Shown: piece by piece, positions 11,804-21,355 of the stretch
Layout of the letters: every line of letters begins with the position of its first letter
Numbering within the stretch: position 1 is the first letter of the stretch
Origin: Methyloceanibacter methanicus
GTDB taxonomy: Bacteria; Pseudomonadota; Alphaproteobacteria; Rhizobiales; Methyloligellaceae
Direction of reading: 5' to 3'
Length of the DNA stretch: 64,000 bases
Assembly (NCBI RefSeq): GCF_001723285.1
Contig: NZ_LPWG01000012.1
Span: 124,001 to 188,000 of the forward strand
The notes under the pieces: generated by a model
Database searches by the model: none
The model's input: the letters and a program-made list of their open reading frames with translations, nothing else
Told to the model about the DNA's origin: nothing
Translations under genes and position numbers: made by a program

Positions 11804-14272
11804 GTGGCTGAACTGATCTTTGCACTTTTGGCGCTGGCGCTGTTTTTCGCGCTGGCGATGAACCGTGCCTCTTTCCGGACGTGGGCGGTCGCCGTTGCGA
11901 TCTACACGCTGGCTCTTCAAATCACCTTCGGATTCCCGCTCTGGTCCTTCGCCGGATGGATCGTGGCCGGGCTGCTTTATGCCTTGGGCCTGCCGGGCGT
12001 GAAGCGCACCTACATCACCAAACCGGTCTTCGGGGCCTTGAAGGGCGCGATGCCCTCCATCTCGAAGACCGAGCGGGAGGCGCTCGAAGCGGGCACGACC
12101 GGCTGGGACGCCGAACTCTTCAGCGGGCGCCCCAACTTCGCGAAACTCCGCAACGTCGCGCCGCTCACGCTGACCGACGAGGAGCGCGCGTTTCTGGATG
12201 GGCCCACGGAGGAATTGTGCCGGAAGATCGATGATTGGCACATCCGCCACGACCTGCACGACATCCCCGAGGAGATCTGGCAGTTCGTCCGCGAGAAGGG
12301 CTTTCTCGGCATGCTCATTTCCAAGGAGCATGGCGGGCTCGGCTTTTCGGCGCAGGCGCAATCGCTCGTGCTCGGCAAGATCTCGACCAAGAGTCCGGAC
12401 GTCTGCATCATCGTGATGGTGCCGAATTCGCTCGGGCCCGGCGAGCTCATCGAGAAATACGGTACGGCGCAGCAGAAGGCGCACTACCTGCCGCGCCTGG
12501 CCAAGGGCGCGGAGATCCCGTGCTTCGCGCTCACCGGGCCGTTCTCCGGATCGGATGCGGCGTCCATGCGCGACGTGGGCATCGTCACCAAGGGCATGCA
12601 TGGCGGCGTTGAGACGCTCGGCGTCAGCCTCACCTGGGACAAGCGCTACATCACGCTCGCGCCCAAGGCCACGCTGCTCGGTCTCGCGTTCCGGTTGTTG
12701 GACCCGGACAATCATCTGGGGCAGGGCGAGGAGATCGGCATCACCCTTGGGCTGATTCCGACCGACCATCCGGGCGTCGAGACCGGACGCCGACATCTGC
12801 CTTCGGGTGCCGCCTTTCCCAACGGTCCGACGCGGGGGCGCGACGTCTTCATTCCCATGGAGTGGATCATCGGCGGCCCTGACCGCGCGGGCCAGGGCTG
12901 GCGCATGCTGATGGAATGTCTCGCGGCCGGGCGCTCGATCTCGCTGCCCGCCACGAGCGCAGCCGCGGCCAAGGCCGTGGCGCGGCACAGCACCGCTTAT
13001 GCACGTGTGCGCAAGCAGTTCGGATTGCCGATCGGCTTCATGGAGGGGGTCGAGGAGCCGCTCGCCCGCATCGTCGAGAATGCTTATGGGCTGGAAGCGG
13101 CCCGCGCCGTCACCGCGTCCATGGTCTCCGCCGGCGAGAAGCCCGCGGTGATTTCGGCCTTGCTGAAATACATGTCGACCGCGCGCATGCGCGGATCCGT
13201 GAACGATGCGCTCGACATCCATGGCGGACGGGGCATTTGCGACGGCCCGTCGAACTATCTGCAGAGCGCCTATCAGATGGTACCCGTGGGCATCACCGTG
13301 GAAGGCGCGAATATCCTGACGCGCTCGCTGATCGTCTTTGCCCAAGGGGCACTGCGCAGCCATCCTTATCTGCTCGCCGAGATCGAGGCGCTGAACGACG
13401 AGGGCCGCGCGCGCGGGCCTCGACCGCTTCGAGACCGTGTTCGACGATCACCGGGCCTTCCTGTTTTCGAACGCGACGGGGCGCTGTTCCATAACGCGAC
13501 GTTGGGGTTCTTCGCCGCCGCGCCCGTGGATGCGGGCGAGACGAAGCGCTGGTGGAAGCAGTTGTCGCGCGCCGCCCGGTCGTTCGCGCTCGTCGCCGAC
13601 ACGACCGTCGCGTTGCTCGGCGGCGGCCTGAAGACCAAGCAGAAGATCACCGGCCGCATGGCCGACGCGCTGGCGGAACTCTATCTGCTGTCGTCGATCC
13701 TCAAACGCTACCAGGACGACGGACGCCAATGGGCGGACCGCAAGCTCGTGGACTATTGCGCGCAGAATTGCCTGGCGCGGTTCGATATTGCCCTGCGCGG
13801 CGTGATGGACAACTTCCCGGTCCGTTGGGCGGCCTGGATCATGGGGCCGCTGGTGCTGCCTTTCGGCGCGCGGCGCCCCGCGCCGGACAAGGACGCCAAG
13901 GCCATCGTGCGTCAGGCCCTGGAGCCGGGCGCGTTCCGGGACCGTCTGACCCGCGAGATCTACCTGTCCGAGGATCCGGACGAGGCGGTGGGTCTGCTCG
14001 AACTGGCGCTTGCGAAGACCATCGCCAACGAGGAGGCGGAGAAGAAACTGGAGCGCGCGATCCGCAAGGGCGAGGTGCAACGCTTCCATGATCGCGACTG
14101 GATCAAGGAGGCGGAAACGAAAAACATCCTGAGCGCCGAGGAAGCCCGCGAGCTGGCGGACTTGCGCGACCTCGTCGCCCGCGTTATCGCCGTGGACGAG
14201 TTCCCGGCCGAGGACCTTGCCCGCAACGGGCGGTCCGGCGCCTCTTCCAATCAGCACCTGGCCGCCGAGTAG
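11804..14272 (+). CDS. fadE: Acyl-CoA dehydrogenase FadE (two compensating indels near 13416 and 13480)
   Basis: A large FadE-type acyl-CoA dehydrogenase of about 822 residues, catalysing the first, FAD-dependent step of beta-oxidation. Two or three N-terminal hydrophobic helices (LIFALLALALFFALA and beyond) precede the dehydrogenase core, with FALTGP.SGSDAASM and the flavin- and substrate-binding FVPMEWIIGG-like segment; the C-terminal FadE-specific domain follows. The GTG at 11804 is chosen because GGAGG sits six bases upstream. Near 13416 a GGG run has one extra base and near 13480 a G is missing, so about 20 residues are read out of frame. The alternative frame gives the sensible sequence RFETVFDDHRAFLFSNAT. 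The first gene of a fadE-fadJ-fadI operon. Confidence 0.92.
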   Translation: MAELIFALLALALFFALAMNRASFRTWAVAVAIYTLALQITFGFPLWSFAGWIVAGLLYALGLPGVKRTYITKPVFGALKGAMPSISKTEREALEAGTTGWDAELFSGRPNFAKLRNVAPLTLTDEERAFLDGPTEELCRKIDDWHIRHDLHDIPEEIWQFVREKGFLGMLISKEHGGLGFSAQAQSLVLGKISTKSPDVCIIVMVPNSLGPGELIEKYGTAQQKAHYLPRLAKGAEIPCFALTGPFSGSDAASMRDVGIVTKGMHGGVETLGVSLTWDKRYITLAPKATLLGLAFRLLDPDNHLGQGEEIGITLGLIPTDHPGVETGRRHLPSGAAFPNGPTRGRDVFIPMEWIIGGPDRAGQGWRMLMECLAAGRSISLPATSAAAAKAVARHSTAYARVRKQFGLPIGFMEGVEEPLARIVENAYGLEAARAVTASMVSAGEKPAVISALLKYMSTARMRGSVNDALDIHGGRGICDGPSNYLQSAYQMVPVGITVEGANILTRSLIVFAQGALRSHPYLLAEIEALNDEGRARGPRPLRDRVRRSPGLPVFERDGALFHNATLGFFAAAPVDAGETKRWWKQLSRAARSFALVADTTVALLGGGLKTKQKITGRMADALAELYLLSSILKRYQDDGRQWADRKLVDYCAQNCLARFDIALRGVMDNFPVRWAAWIMGPLVLPFGARRPAPDKDAKAIVRQALEPGAFRDRLTREIYLSEDPDEAVGLLELALAKTIANEEAEKKLERAIRKGEVQRFHDRDWIKEAETKNILSAEEARELADLRDLVARVIAVDEFPAEDLARNGRSGASSNQHLAAE

Positions 14273-14281
14273 AACGCCCTC

Positions 14282-16278
14282 ATGCCCATCACCATTCCCG
14301 AGCTGAAAGACTGGACGTTCGCGGTCGACTTCGAGCGCATCGCCTGGGCCATCGCCGATCGCGAGGGCGAGAGCATGAACGCGCTGGGGCGCCGCCCCAC
14401 CGAGGAGCTGGAGAAGATCGTCTCCGCCGTCGAGGGGGCCGAGGCGGGCGAGATCAAGGGCCTGGTCCTGATCAGCGCCAAGGACACGAGCTTCATCGCC
14501 GGCGCCGACATCAACGAGTTCGACGGCTACGACACCGAGGAGAAGATCAAGGACGCGGTGAAGCAGACGCTGGCGCTGTTCGATCGCATCGAGAACCTGC
14601 CCGTGCCCGTGGTTGCGGCCATTCACGGCTATTGCCTCGGCGGCGGGCTGGAGCTGGCGCTGGCCTGCCACTACCGCATCGCCGATCGCGAGGAGGGGAC
14701 GCGGCTCGGCTTTCCCGAAGTCAAGCTCGGCATCTTCCCCGGCCTGAACGGGACCGTTCGCGCCATTCGCTCGGCGGGGCCGCTCGACGGGATGACCGCC
14801 ATGCTCACGGGCAAGATGCTGCGCCCGACCGCCGCTCGCGCCATGGGGCTCGTCGATCAACTCGTCCCCACACGGCATAATCTCAGATGGGCCGCGCGCA
14901 AGGCGGTCCTCAAGAAGCTCCGGTCCAAGGGCGCGCCCTGGTGGAAGAAGCTCATGGCGAAGCAGCCGGTGCGCGGCCTCCTTGCCAAGCAGATGCGCGA
15001 GAAGACCGCGGCGAAGGTACGCGAGGAGCACTATCCCGCCCCGTTCCGGCTGATCGACCTGTTCGAGACCTGCGGCGACGATCCCGAAGCGATGCGCCTC
15101 GCAGAGACGGAGATGTTCGCGCCGCTGATGGTGAGCGATGCCTCGCGCAATCTCCGCCGCGTGTTCAAGCTGTCGGAGATGCTGAAGGCCGATGCGCCGA
15201 AGGACGCCTTCAAGCCGCGCAAGGTGCACGTCATCGGCGCCGGAACCATGGGCGGCGACATCGCCGCCTGGTGCGTCGCGTGCGGCATGCAGGCGAGCCT
15301 GCAGGATCTCGACGAAGCGCAGATCGGCAAGGCGCTGTCGCGGGCGACGAAGCTCTTCAAGAAGCGCGTGCGCGGCAAGACCGCCTTCGACTCCGCCGTG
15401 GCGCGCCTGATCGCGGACCCGGACGGCAAGCAGATCAAACATGCGGACGTGATCATCGAGGCCGTCGCCGAAAGGCTCGACGTGAAGCAGACGCTCTTCG
15501 TGGACATCGAAGGCAAGGCCAAGCCCGGCGCGGTGCTGGCGACGAACACCTCGTCGCTGAAGCTCGAGGAGATCGCCGCGCCGCTGAAGGACCCGGGGCG
15601 CCTCGTCGGCATTCACTTCTTCAATCCCGTGGCCCAGCTGCCGCTGGTCGAGGTGGTCCGGGGCGACGCGACCCGCGCGGAGGAGATCGGCAAGGCTTGC
15701 GCCTTCGTGACGGCGATCAACAAGCTTCCGCTGATCGTCAAGAGCTGCCCGGGCTTCCTCGTGAACCGCGTGCTCGCGCCCTACATGATGGAAGCCGTGC
15801 GGCTCTATCAGGAGGGCCAGCCGCGCGAGAAGATCGACCAAGCCGCGTTGAAATTCGGCATGCCCATGGGCCCCATGGAGCTGATGGACATGGTCGGCCT
15901 CGATATCTGCAACAAGGTGGGCGAGGAACTGTCCCTGGCCCCTGAGGGCGAAGGCTCCCGCGACAACGTCCTCGCCAGTCTCGTCAGCCAAGGCAAGCTC
16001 GGCAAGAAGACGGGGCGGGGCTCTACGAATGGGAGGATGGCAAGCCGAAGCGCGAGCCCATGGACTTCTCCGATACGGAGCTGACGCGCTTGGGCGAGAA
16101 GCTGGTCGCGCCGCTCCTGGCGGAAGCCGCGCGCGCGGAGGCCGAAGGCGTGGTCGCCGACGCCGATCACGTCGATGCCGGGGTCATCTTCGGCACCGGG
16201 TTCGCGCCGTTCCGCGGCGGCCCGCTCCATTACGCCAAGACCAAGGACGCCGCCGGGTCCGACCAGGCCGCGGCATGA
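14282..16278 (+). CDS. fadJ: Multifunctional enoyl-CoA hydratase/3-hydroxyacyl-CoA dehydrogenase (frameshift near 16020)
   Basis: This protein combines an N-terminal crotonase domain (KDTSFIAGADINEF oxyanion hole, then HGYCLGGGLELALAC and GFPEVKLGIFPG) with an NAD-binding 3-hydroxyacyl-CoA dehydrogenase. The latter shows the Rossmann motif VIGAGTMGGDIA near residue 318, the ATNTSSL segment, GIHFFNPV and the VKSCPGFLVNR linker. It therefore hydrates enoyl-CoA and oxidises 3-hydroxyacyl-CoA. At 16020 a run of four Gs should probably be five; the next frame then continues EWEDGKPKREPMDFSDTEL to a stop at 16278 and supplies the normal C-terminal domain ending in FGTGFAPFRGGPL. It starts nine bases after fadE, so the two are co-transcribed. 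Confidence 0.92.
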
Positions 16279-16326
16279 CGCACACATGATGCTGCAGATG
16301 ATGCGCATAGGGCCGGAAGGAACGAG

Positions 16327-17634
16327 ATGACGAAAACGGAATTGCGTCGCGTTGCGGTATTGGGCGGTGTCAGGACCCCGTTCTGCCGGTCCCATACGGC
16401 GTATGCGGAACTTTCCAATCTCGACATGCTGACGACGGCGCTGACCGGGCTCGCCGAGCGCTTCTCGTTGGGCGGGGCGCATATCGACGAGGTGGTGGGC
16501 GGCGCGGTGGTCACCCACGCCAAGGATTGGAACCTCGCCCGCGAAGCGGTCATCGGCAGCCCCTTGGCGCAGACCACGCCGGGCATCACCATGATGCAAG
16601 CCTGCGGCACCAGCCTTCAGGGGGCGCTCGGCCTCGCGGCCAAGATCGCGACCGGCCAGATCGAGTGCGGGATCGCCATGGGCTCCGACACGACGAGCGA
16701 TGCGCCGATCGTGTTCCAGAAGAAATTCGCCAAGCGCCTCGTCGCAGCGTCCCGGGCCAAGAGCTGGGGCCAGCGCCTCGCCGCGTTCAAGGGCATGAGC
16801 CCCGGCGAACTCGCGCCGCTCCCGCCCGATACGCGCGAACCGCGCACCGGCCTCGGCATGGGTGAGCATTGCGAGCTGATGGCCAAGGAATGGGGCATCT
16901 CCCGCGAGGACCAGGATCTTCTCGCCTACGAGAGCCACAAGAAGGCCGCCGCCGCCTATGACAGCGGCTTCATGGACGATCTCGTGATCCCGTGCGCCGG
17001 CGTGTTCCGCGACAACAATATCCGCGAGGACATTTCGCTTGAGAAGATAGCCGAGCTGAAGCCGGTCTTCGACAAGCAGGGCGGCACCATTACGGCCGCG
17101 AATTCGACACCGTTAACGGACGGCGCCGCCACGGCGCTCCTGGCGAGCGAAGAATGGGCGGATTCCCGCGGAATTCCGGTTCAGGCTTATTTAACTTTGG
17201 GTCGTACTTCTGCCGTAGACTATGTCGAAGGTGAAGGGCTCTTGATGGCGCCGACTGTTGCTGTTAGCGACCTGCTGCAGCAAGCTGGCCTTGCTCTTCA
17301 AGACTTCGACTATTACGAGATTCACGAAGCTTTTGCTGCACAGGTACTCGCGACGTTGAAGGCATGGGAGTCGGAGACTTATTGCCGCGACAGGTTGGGG
17401 CGGGACGCGCCTTTGGGCTCGATCGACAGGACGAAGTTGAACGTCGAGGGCTCGTCAATCGCGATCGGGCACCCTTTTGCCGCCACAGGGGCGCGAATCC
17501 TGGCAGTTTTAGCCAAACTCCTGCATAATGGAGGTCGTAAAAGAGGTTTGATTTCAGTGTGTACCGCCGGAGGCATGGGCGTCGCCGCGATCCTGGAAGG
17601 GGTCGGAACGCCAAGCCCGGCGGGTGCGGTATAG
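16327..17634 (+). CDS. fadI: Acetyl-CoA C-acyltransferase (3-ketoacyl-CoA thiolase)
   Basis: A 435-residue thiolase ending the beta-oxidation operon; it cleaves 3-ketoacyl-CoA with CoA to acetyl-CoA and a shortened acyl-CoA. The nucleophilic Cys is C93 in QACGTSLQ; the C-terminal catalytic elements are HEAFAAQ, GHPFAATGAR and the CTAGGMG general-base cysteine. The extended length with the GLGMGEHCELMAKEW insertion points to FadI rather than the biosynthetic PhaA type. The reading frame is intact. It starts 48 bases after the corrected end of fadJ. The last third has noticeably more T-rich codons than the first. Confidence 0.94.
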   Translation: MTKTELRRVAVLGGVRTPFCRSHTAYAELSNLDMLTTALTGLAERFSLGGAHIDEVVGGAVVTHAKDWNLAREAVIGSPLAQTTPGITMMQACGTSLQGALGLAAKIATGQIECGIAMGSDTTSDAPIVFQKKFAKRLVAASRAKSWGQRLAAFKGMSPGELAPLPPDTREPRTGLGMGEHCELMAKEWGISREDQDLLAYESHKKAAAAYDSGFMDDLVIPCAGVFRDNNIREDISLEKIAELKPVFDKQGGTITAANSTPLTDGAATALLASEEWADSRGIPVQAYLTLGRTSAVDYVEGEGLLMAPTVAVSDLLQQAGLALQDFDYYEIHEAFAAQVLATLKAWESETYCRDRLGRDAPLGSIDRTKLNVEGSSIAIGHPFAATGARILAVLAKLLHNGGRKRGLISVCTAGGMGVAAILEGVGTPSPAGAV

Positions 17635-17772
17635 AACGAGAGCGCACGAATCTAAGTGCTCCACCGCCGGATCAAGTGCCGGGTCCAACGAGGCCCGTCG
17701 GGGACAGGGAGTAACTGTGACACTGCCGAGGCGCGGCTCGCGATCCGCGTCTGACCCATGACGGAGGTTCTT

Positions 17773-18855
17773 ATGCGGCACCATGTTTTCTCTGCGGCGA
17801 TCGGTTTGGGCCTGGCCGCCGCTTTGCTTCCGGCGAGCGCCACCAGTGCACAGGCGGGCGATCCCAGCGGCTATTGGCGCAAGGCCAATCAAGGTCAGTT
17901 TCCGGCCAAGATGCAGCTCTATCGCTGCGGCGGCCGATCCATCTGCGTGAAGATCGCCTGGCTGCAAAATCCCCGCGACAGCAAAGGCCGCGTGCTGCAG
18001 GACGTGCGGAACGTCAATCCGTCTCTGCGGGGGCGTACCATCGAGGGCATGCACATCATTCGGGGCATGCAGCAGGCGAGTGCCAATCAGTGGAAGGGCA
18101 CCGTCTACAACCCGGAAGATGGCAAGACCTATTCGGCGACCGTGACGCTGGTATCGTCGGGGAAGATCGTCCTGAAGGGGTGCGTCGCATCCTTCCTCTG
18201 CCGCGAACAGGTTTGGTTGCGCACGTCCGCGCCGCCGTCGCGCGAGGAGGAGAAGAAGCCGGAGCCTCAGGTCGAGGCCAAGGCAGAGCCTGAAGCGAAA
18301 CAAGCCAGCGCCGACACGTCGGCCCGCAGCGGCACTTCGGACAGTGAAGCGACCGCTGCCGCTTCGGCCAGCAGTGTGGCCAATGCCGAGGTGCTCGCGC
18401 CTGCCGAGCAGCAGGACCTGCAGCCGGGCTATCAATATCTCGAAGGCTCCAAGACCAAACAGGACCCGGAGGGTTTCTCCGGCGAGAGCGTGTCGAGCAT
18501 GTTCTCCATGGCGACGCCGCTTGAGTCCGGCAGCGCACAAACGGCCACCCGTTCGACACCGGCACCCGCGCGAGAAGCGCCGGCAGGACGGCAGGCCGCG
18601 GTGCCCCCGGCACAGGCGCCGGAGCCAGCGCCGCAGGAGACGGAGACGGCCGACCCGGCAACGGAGCCGGCGCCATCGCAATCTGCCGAAGCGCCGCCGT
18701 CGGAGGAATACGCCGAACCGCAGACGGAGGCGGACATCGAAGCTGGCCAGGGCGAAAGGCTGACCTGGCGGGAGCGGCGCCAACTGCGCCGTCAGAGGCG
18801 TCTGAAGGAATTGCAGGCGCAAGGCCAGAATAATCTCATTCCCTGGCTGCGTTAG
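17773..18855 (+). CDS. DUF2147 protein with long proline/alanine/glutamate-rich tail
   Basis: A 360-residue exported protein. After a signal peptide (HVFSAAIGLGLAAALLPASATSAQAG) comes a DUF2147 domain at about residues 35-150, with GYWRKANQ, QDVRNVNPSLRGRTIEGMHII and GTVYNPEDGKTYSATV. DUF2147 proteins are periplasmic with an unknown function. The domain is followed by about 200 residues of low-complexity sequence rich in Pro, Ala and Glu and a basic end (ERRQLRRQRR). I chose the ATG at 17773 because GGAGG lies at 17762-17766; the ATG at 17758 is upstream of that site. It converges with fadD. Confidence 0.82.
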   Translation: MRHHVFSAAIGLGLAAALLPASATSAQAGDPSGYWRKANQGQFPAKMQLYRCGGRSICVKIAWLQNPRDSKGRVLQDVRNVNPSLRGRTIEGMHIIRGMQQASANQWKGTVYNPEDGKTYSATVTLVSSGKIVLKGCVASFLCREQVWLRTSAPPSREEEKKPEPQVEAKAEPEAKQASADTSARSGTSDSEATAAASASSVANAEVLAPAEQQDLQPGYQYLEGSKTKQDPEGFSGESVSSMFSMATPLESGSAQTATRSTPAPAREAPAGRQAAVPPAQAPEPAPQETETADPATEPAPSQSAEAPPSEEYAEPQTEADIEAGQGERLTWRERRQLRRQRRLKELQAQGQNNLIPWLR

Positions 18856-18949
18856 GTTCGGGGGGCCGAGCGCGGGCTCGATGGCTTGGCATCCGCGCCA
18901 ATGCCGCCGGAGCCAGTGCGGTTCGGACGCAGGTCTAACCCGGCCTCTT

Positions 18950-20662
18950 CTAGCCCGACCTCTCGGCGCGCAGCGCCTTCTTCGACAGTTTGCCGATCAT
19001 TGTCTTTGGCAGTTCGTCGCGCAGCTCGATCGCCGTCGGCAGTTCGAGCTTTGAGAGCTTCGGCCGCAAGAACGTCATGAGGTCGACGACCGTCGCAAGG
19101 CTGTCCTCGTGCAGGCGGACATAGGCCTTTGGCGCTTCGCCGCGATAGGCGTCCGGGATACCGACGACGCAGCATTCGGCGACGGCCGGGTGTTCGTACA
19201 GAGCGTCTTCGATGCGGCGCGGATAGACCTTGAAGCCGGCGCTGTTGATCATGTCCTTGATGCGGTCGACGATGAAGATGAAGCCGTCCTCGTCCATGTA
19301 GCCAACGTCTCCCGTACGGAAGAACGGACCGACGAACGCCTCCGCCGTCTCCTCGGGCTTGTTCCAATAGGCGCTCATGACTTGCGGACCGGAGATGCAG
19401 ATCTCGCCCGGCTCGCCCATGGGCATCTCCTGGGCCGGGTTCTCGAGCGACCGTATGGCGATGTCGGTGCGGGGCAGGGGGAGCCCGATCGAACTGTCCT
19501 TGCACGAGTCGAACGGATTGCACGTGGCCACCGGCGAGGTTTCGCTGAGGCCGTAGCCCTCCACGAGCGAACCGCCGATCAGCTTCTCGAACCCCTTCTT
19601 GACCTCCATCGGCAAGGCCGCGCCGCCCGAGATGCAGAACTGCAGCGAACTGAGGTCGAAACGCTCGATATTGCGGTGATGCAGCAGCGCTTGAAACAAG
19701 GTTCGCACGCCGGGCATCACCGTGGGGCGCAGCGTGCCGATGAGTTTCAGAACCCGGCGCAGCTCGAATTTCGGCATGAGGATGAGCTCCATGCCGCTGG
19801 CGATCCCGAAGGTCATCACCGTCGTCATGGCGAACACGTGGAAGAGCGGGAGCACGCCCACGACCCGGTCCACGACGTCCGGAGGACGTTGGCCCCACAT
19901 CCGCACCTGCGATGTGTTGATGAAGATGTTGGCGTGGCTGAGCATGGCGCCCTTGGGCGTGCCCGTCGTGCCGCCCGTATATTGCAGGACGGCGACGGCC
20001 TCGGGCTTGACGTCCGGCCGCGTGAAGCGGCCGTCATTGGCAAGAAGATCGCGCTCGCGGACGATCTGGCGCCGCTGGCGCGAACGGCCCACCTTGGCGA
20101 GGCGGACCTTGCGCGTCAGCTTAAGCGCGACCTGCTTCAGCTTCGGCAGCAGCGATGCGAAGTCGGCGACCACGGCCTTCAGCAACCTGCCGTCGGCCAG
20201 CAGGGGCTCGATCTTCCCGAAAAGGAGCTCCAGGTCGAGCGTCACCATGATCTCGGTCCCGCTGTCCCGAATCTGGAACCCGATCTCCTCGACGCTGTAG
20301 AGCGGGTTGAAGTTCACGACCGTCCCGCCGGCTTTGAGTATCCCGAAGTAGTAGATCAGGTAGGTCGGAGAATTCGGCAGCAGCAGTCCGACTCGGGTGC
20401 CCTCGCGCACGCCGAGAGCGGCCAGGCCCTTCGCGGCCCGATCGGACAGTGCGCCGATTTCCGCATAGGTGAGGCGTCGGCCTTCGAAATACGTGCAGGC
20501 CCTTGTGCCGTGGCGCTGAACTGCCTCGTCCAGGAGGGTGTGGACGAGTCCCGGCTCGAACCGGGCCGTCCAGGACAGGCCGGCCGGGTACGATTTCAAC
20601 CACGGTCGGTCCCGGGGAGCCGTTGCGGCCTCGATTGCCGCTGGATTTGCCTTGACGGCCAT
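18950..20662 (-). CDS. fadD: Long-chain fatty-acid--CoA ligase
   Basis: An AMP-forming acyl-CoA synthetase of 570 residues; it activates fatty acids to acyl-CoA, feeding the neighbouring fadE-fadJ-fadI pathway. Visible motifs are the P-loop YTGGTTGTPKGAMLSH, the A4 region GVLPLFHVFAMTT, the A5 motif EGYGLSETSPV, the A7 motif FFRTGDVGYMDEDGF, the DRIKDMINSAGFKVYPR hinge region, and the catalytic lysine segment LPKTMIGKLSKKALR at the C-terminus. The start MAVKANP at 20662 is preferred; a longer in-frame start near 20779 would add an unusual Arg-rich leader. The symbol is by family; long-chain preference is inferred. Confidence 0.9.
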   Translation of the reverse strand: MAVKANPAAIEAATAPRDRPWLKSYPAGLSWTARFEPGLVHTLLDEAVQRHGTRACTYFEGRRLTYAEIGALSDRAAKGLAALGVREGTRVGLLLPNSPTYLIYYFGILKAGGTVVNFNPLYSVEEIGFQIRDSGTEIMVTLDLELLFGKIEPLLADGRLLKAVVADFASLLPKLKQVALKLTRKVRLAKVGRSRQRRQIVRERDLLANDGRFTRPDVKPEAVAVLQYTGGTTGTPKGAMLSHANIFINTSQVRMWGQRPPDVVDRVVGVLPLFHVFAMTTVMTFGIASGMELILMPKFELRRVLKLIGTLRPTVMPGVRTLFQALLHHRNIERFDLSSLQFCISGGAALPMEVKKGFEKLIGGSLVEGYGLSETSPVATCNPFDSCKDSSIGLPLPRTDIAIRSLENPAQEMPMGEPGEICISGPQVMSAYWNKPEETAEAFVGPFFRTGDVGYMDEDGFIFIVDRIKDMINSAGFKVYPRRIEDALYEHPAVAECCVVGIPDAYRGEAPKAYVRLHEDSLATVVDLMTFLRPKLSKLELPTAIELRDELPKTMIGKLSKKALRAERSG

Positions 20663-21019
20663 CTGCGTGACAGTAATTTGCCTTGCCAATCGGCGGGTTA
20701 GCTGGCTCGCGCCATGCTTTCGGGGAGGCAATTCGCCGCAAGCCCCGATTCTTGTATTATTGTAACACGGGGTTGGCACAGCGCGTGCTCACGCACATAT
20801 GGGGCCCACAGATTATGCTGAAACGAAGGCGGGGGCAGGCGCAAAAACGCCCATTTTGTTAGCGATTAGAGCATATAGTATCGGACATCGAGCGAGTATG
20901 GCGCGGCTGGACTCGGCCTGTTTTTAAGTCTATTCCATTGCCTGACTTGCCCTCGAACTCGCTATGTTTTAGCCAGGGAACATTATATACGGACCCCTCA
21001 ACGGGGCAGGGAGAGTGAT
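20663..21019. other. Divergent intergenic region upstream of fadD and the acyl carrier protein gene
   Basis: 357 bases, clearly richer in A and T than the surroundings. On the minus strand a TACAAT hexamer lies near 20757, a possible -10 for fadD, without a good -35. On the plus strand the ACP side has a TATATA-like stretch at 20984-20989. A GGCG/CGCC hairpin followed by ATTTTGTT occurs near 20840-20865. None of these is strong. The ACP ribosome-binding site is the GGGAGAG ending about seven bases before its ATG. Confidence 0.4.
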
Positions 21020-21289
21020 ATGGACGAGGTGGCCACCAAGATCATTGAGATTCTGCGGAAGAATATGAAGGATCCTTCCAAGGAGGTTACGCTCGAGACG
21101 CCTCTGAGCGACCTGGAGATCGAGTCCCTCGATCTGGCGGTGATTGTCTTTGATATTGAGGATACCTTCGGAATCGAAATTCCCTATAATGCCAACGAAG
21201 AAGTCGAAGCATTTGCGACGGTCGGCTCGGTTGTCGATCGCGTGAAGGGAATTATCGCAGAGTCGAAGGCCTCGGGCGCAGCAGCTTAG
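21020..21289 (+). CDS. Acyl carrier protein (specialised, not the housekeeping copy)
   Basis: An 89-residue acidic four-helix acyl carrier protein. The phosphopantetheine-attachment serine lies in LSDLEIESLDLAVIVFDIED at about residue 36; the usual DSLD is ESLD here. The housekeeping ACP of alphaproteobacteria normally sits between fabG and fabF with a DSLDTVEL motif, so this is a second, pathway-specific carrier. It is followed 66 bases later by a beta-ketoacyl-ACP synthase gene, so the two probably build a special acyl chain (for example a long hydroxy-fatty acid or a lipid precursor). It is not AcpXL, whose sequence differs. The substrate cannot be inferred. Confidence 0.88.
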   Translation: MDEVATKIIEILRKNMKDPSKEVTLETPLSDLEIESLDLAVIVFDIEDTFGIEIPYNANEEVEAFATVGSVVDRVKGIIAESKASGAAA

Positions 21290-21355
21290 ACCAGCCCAAC
21301 CGCTCGGGAGCTTTCCGGGGTATCGGCCAGGCTTGGAGTTACGGCTTAGCACTAC

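Noticed and set aside
13448-15991. An 847-codon open frame antisense to fadE/fadJ, and similar long antisense frames at 11501-13363 and 28815-31295
   Set aside because: High GC with G/C third codon positions leaves the opposite strand open; the products are His/Arg/Leu-rich and resemble no family, while the sense frames carry clear motifs.
21020-21289. AcpXL, the lipid A very-long-chain acyl carrier
   Set aside because: The sequence around the attachment serine and the N-terminus differ from AcpXL, and the other genes of that cluster are absent.
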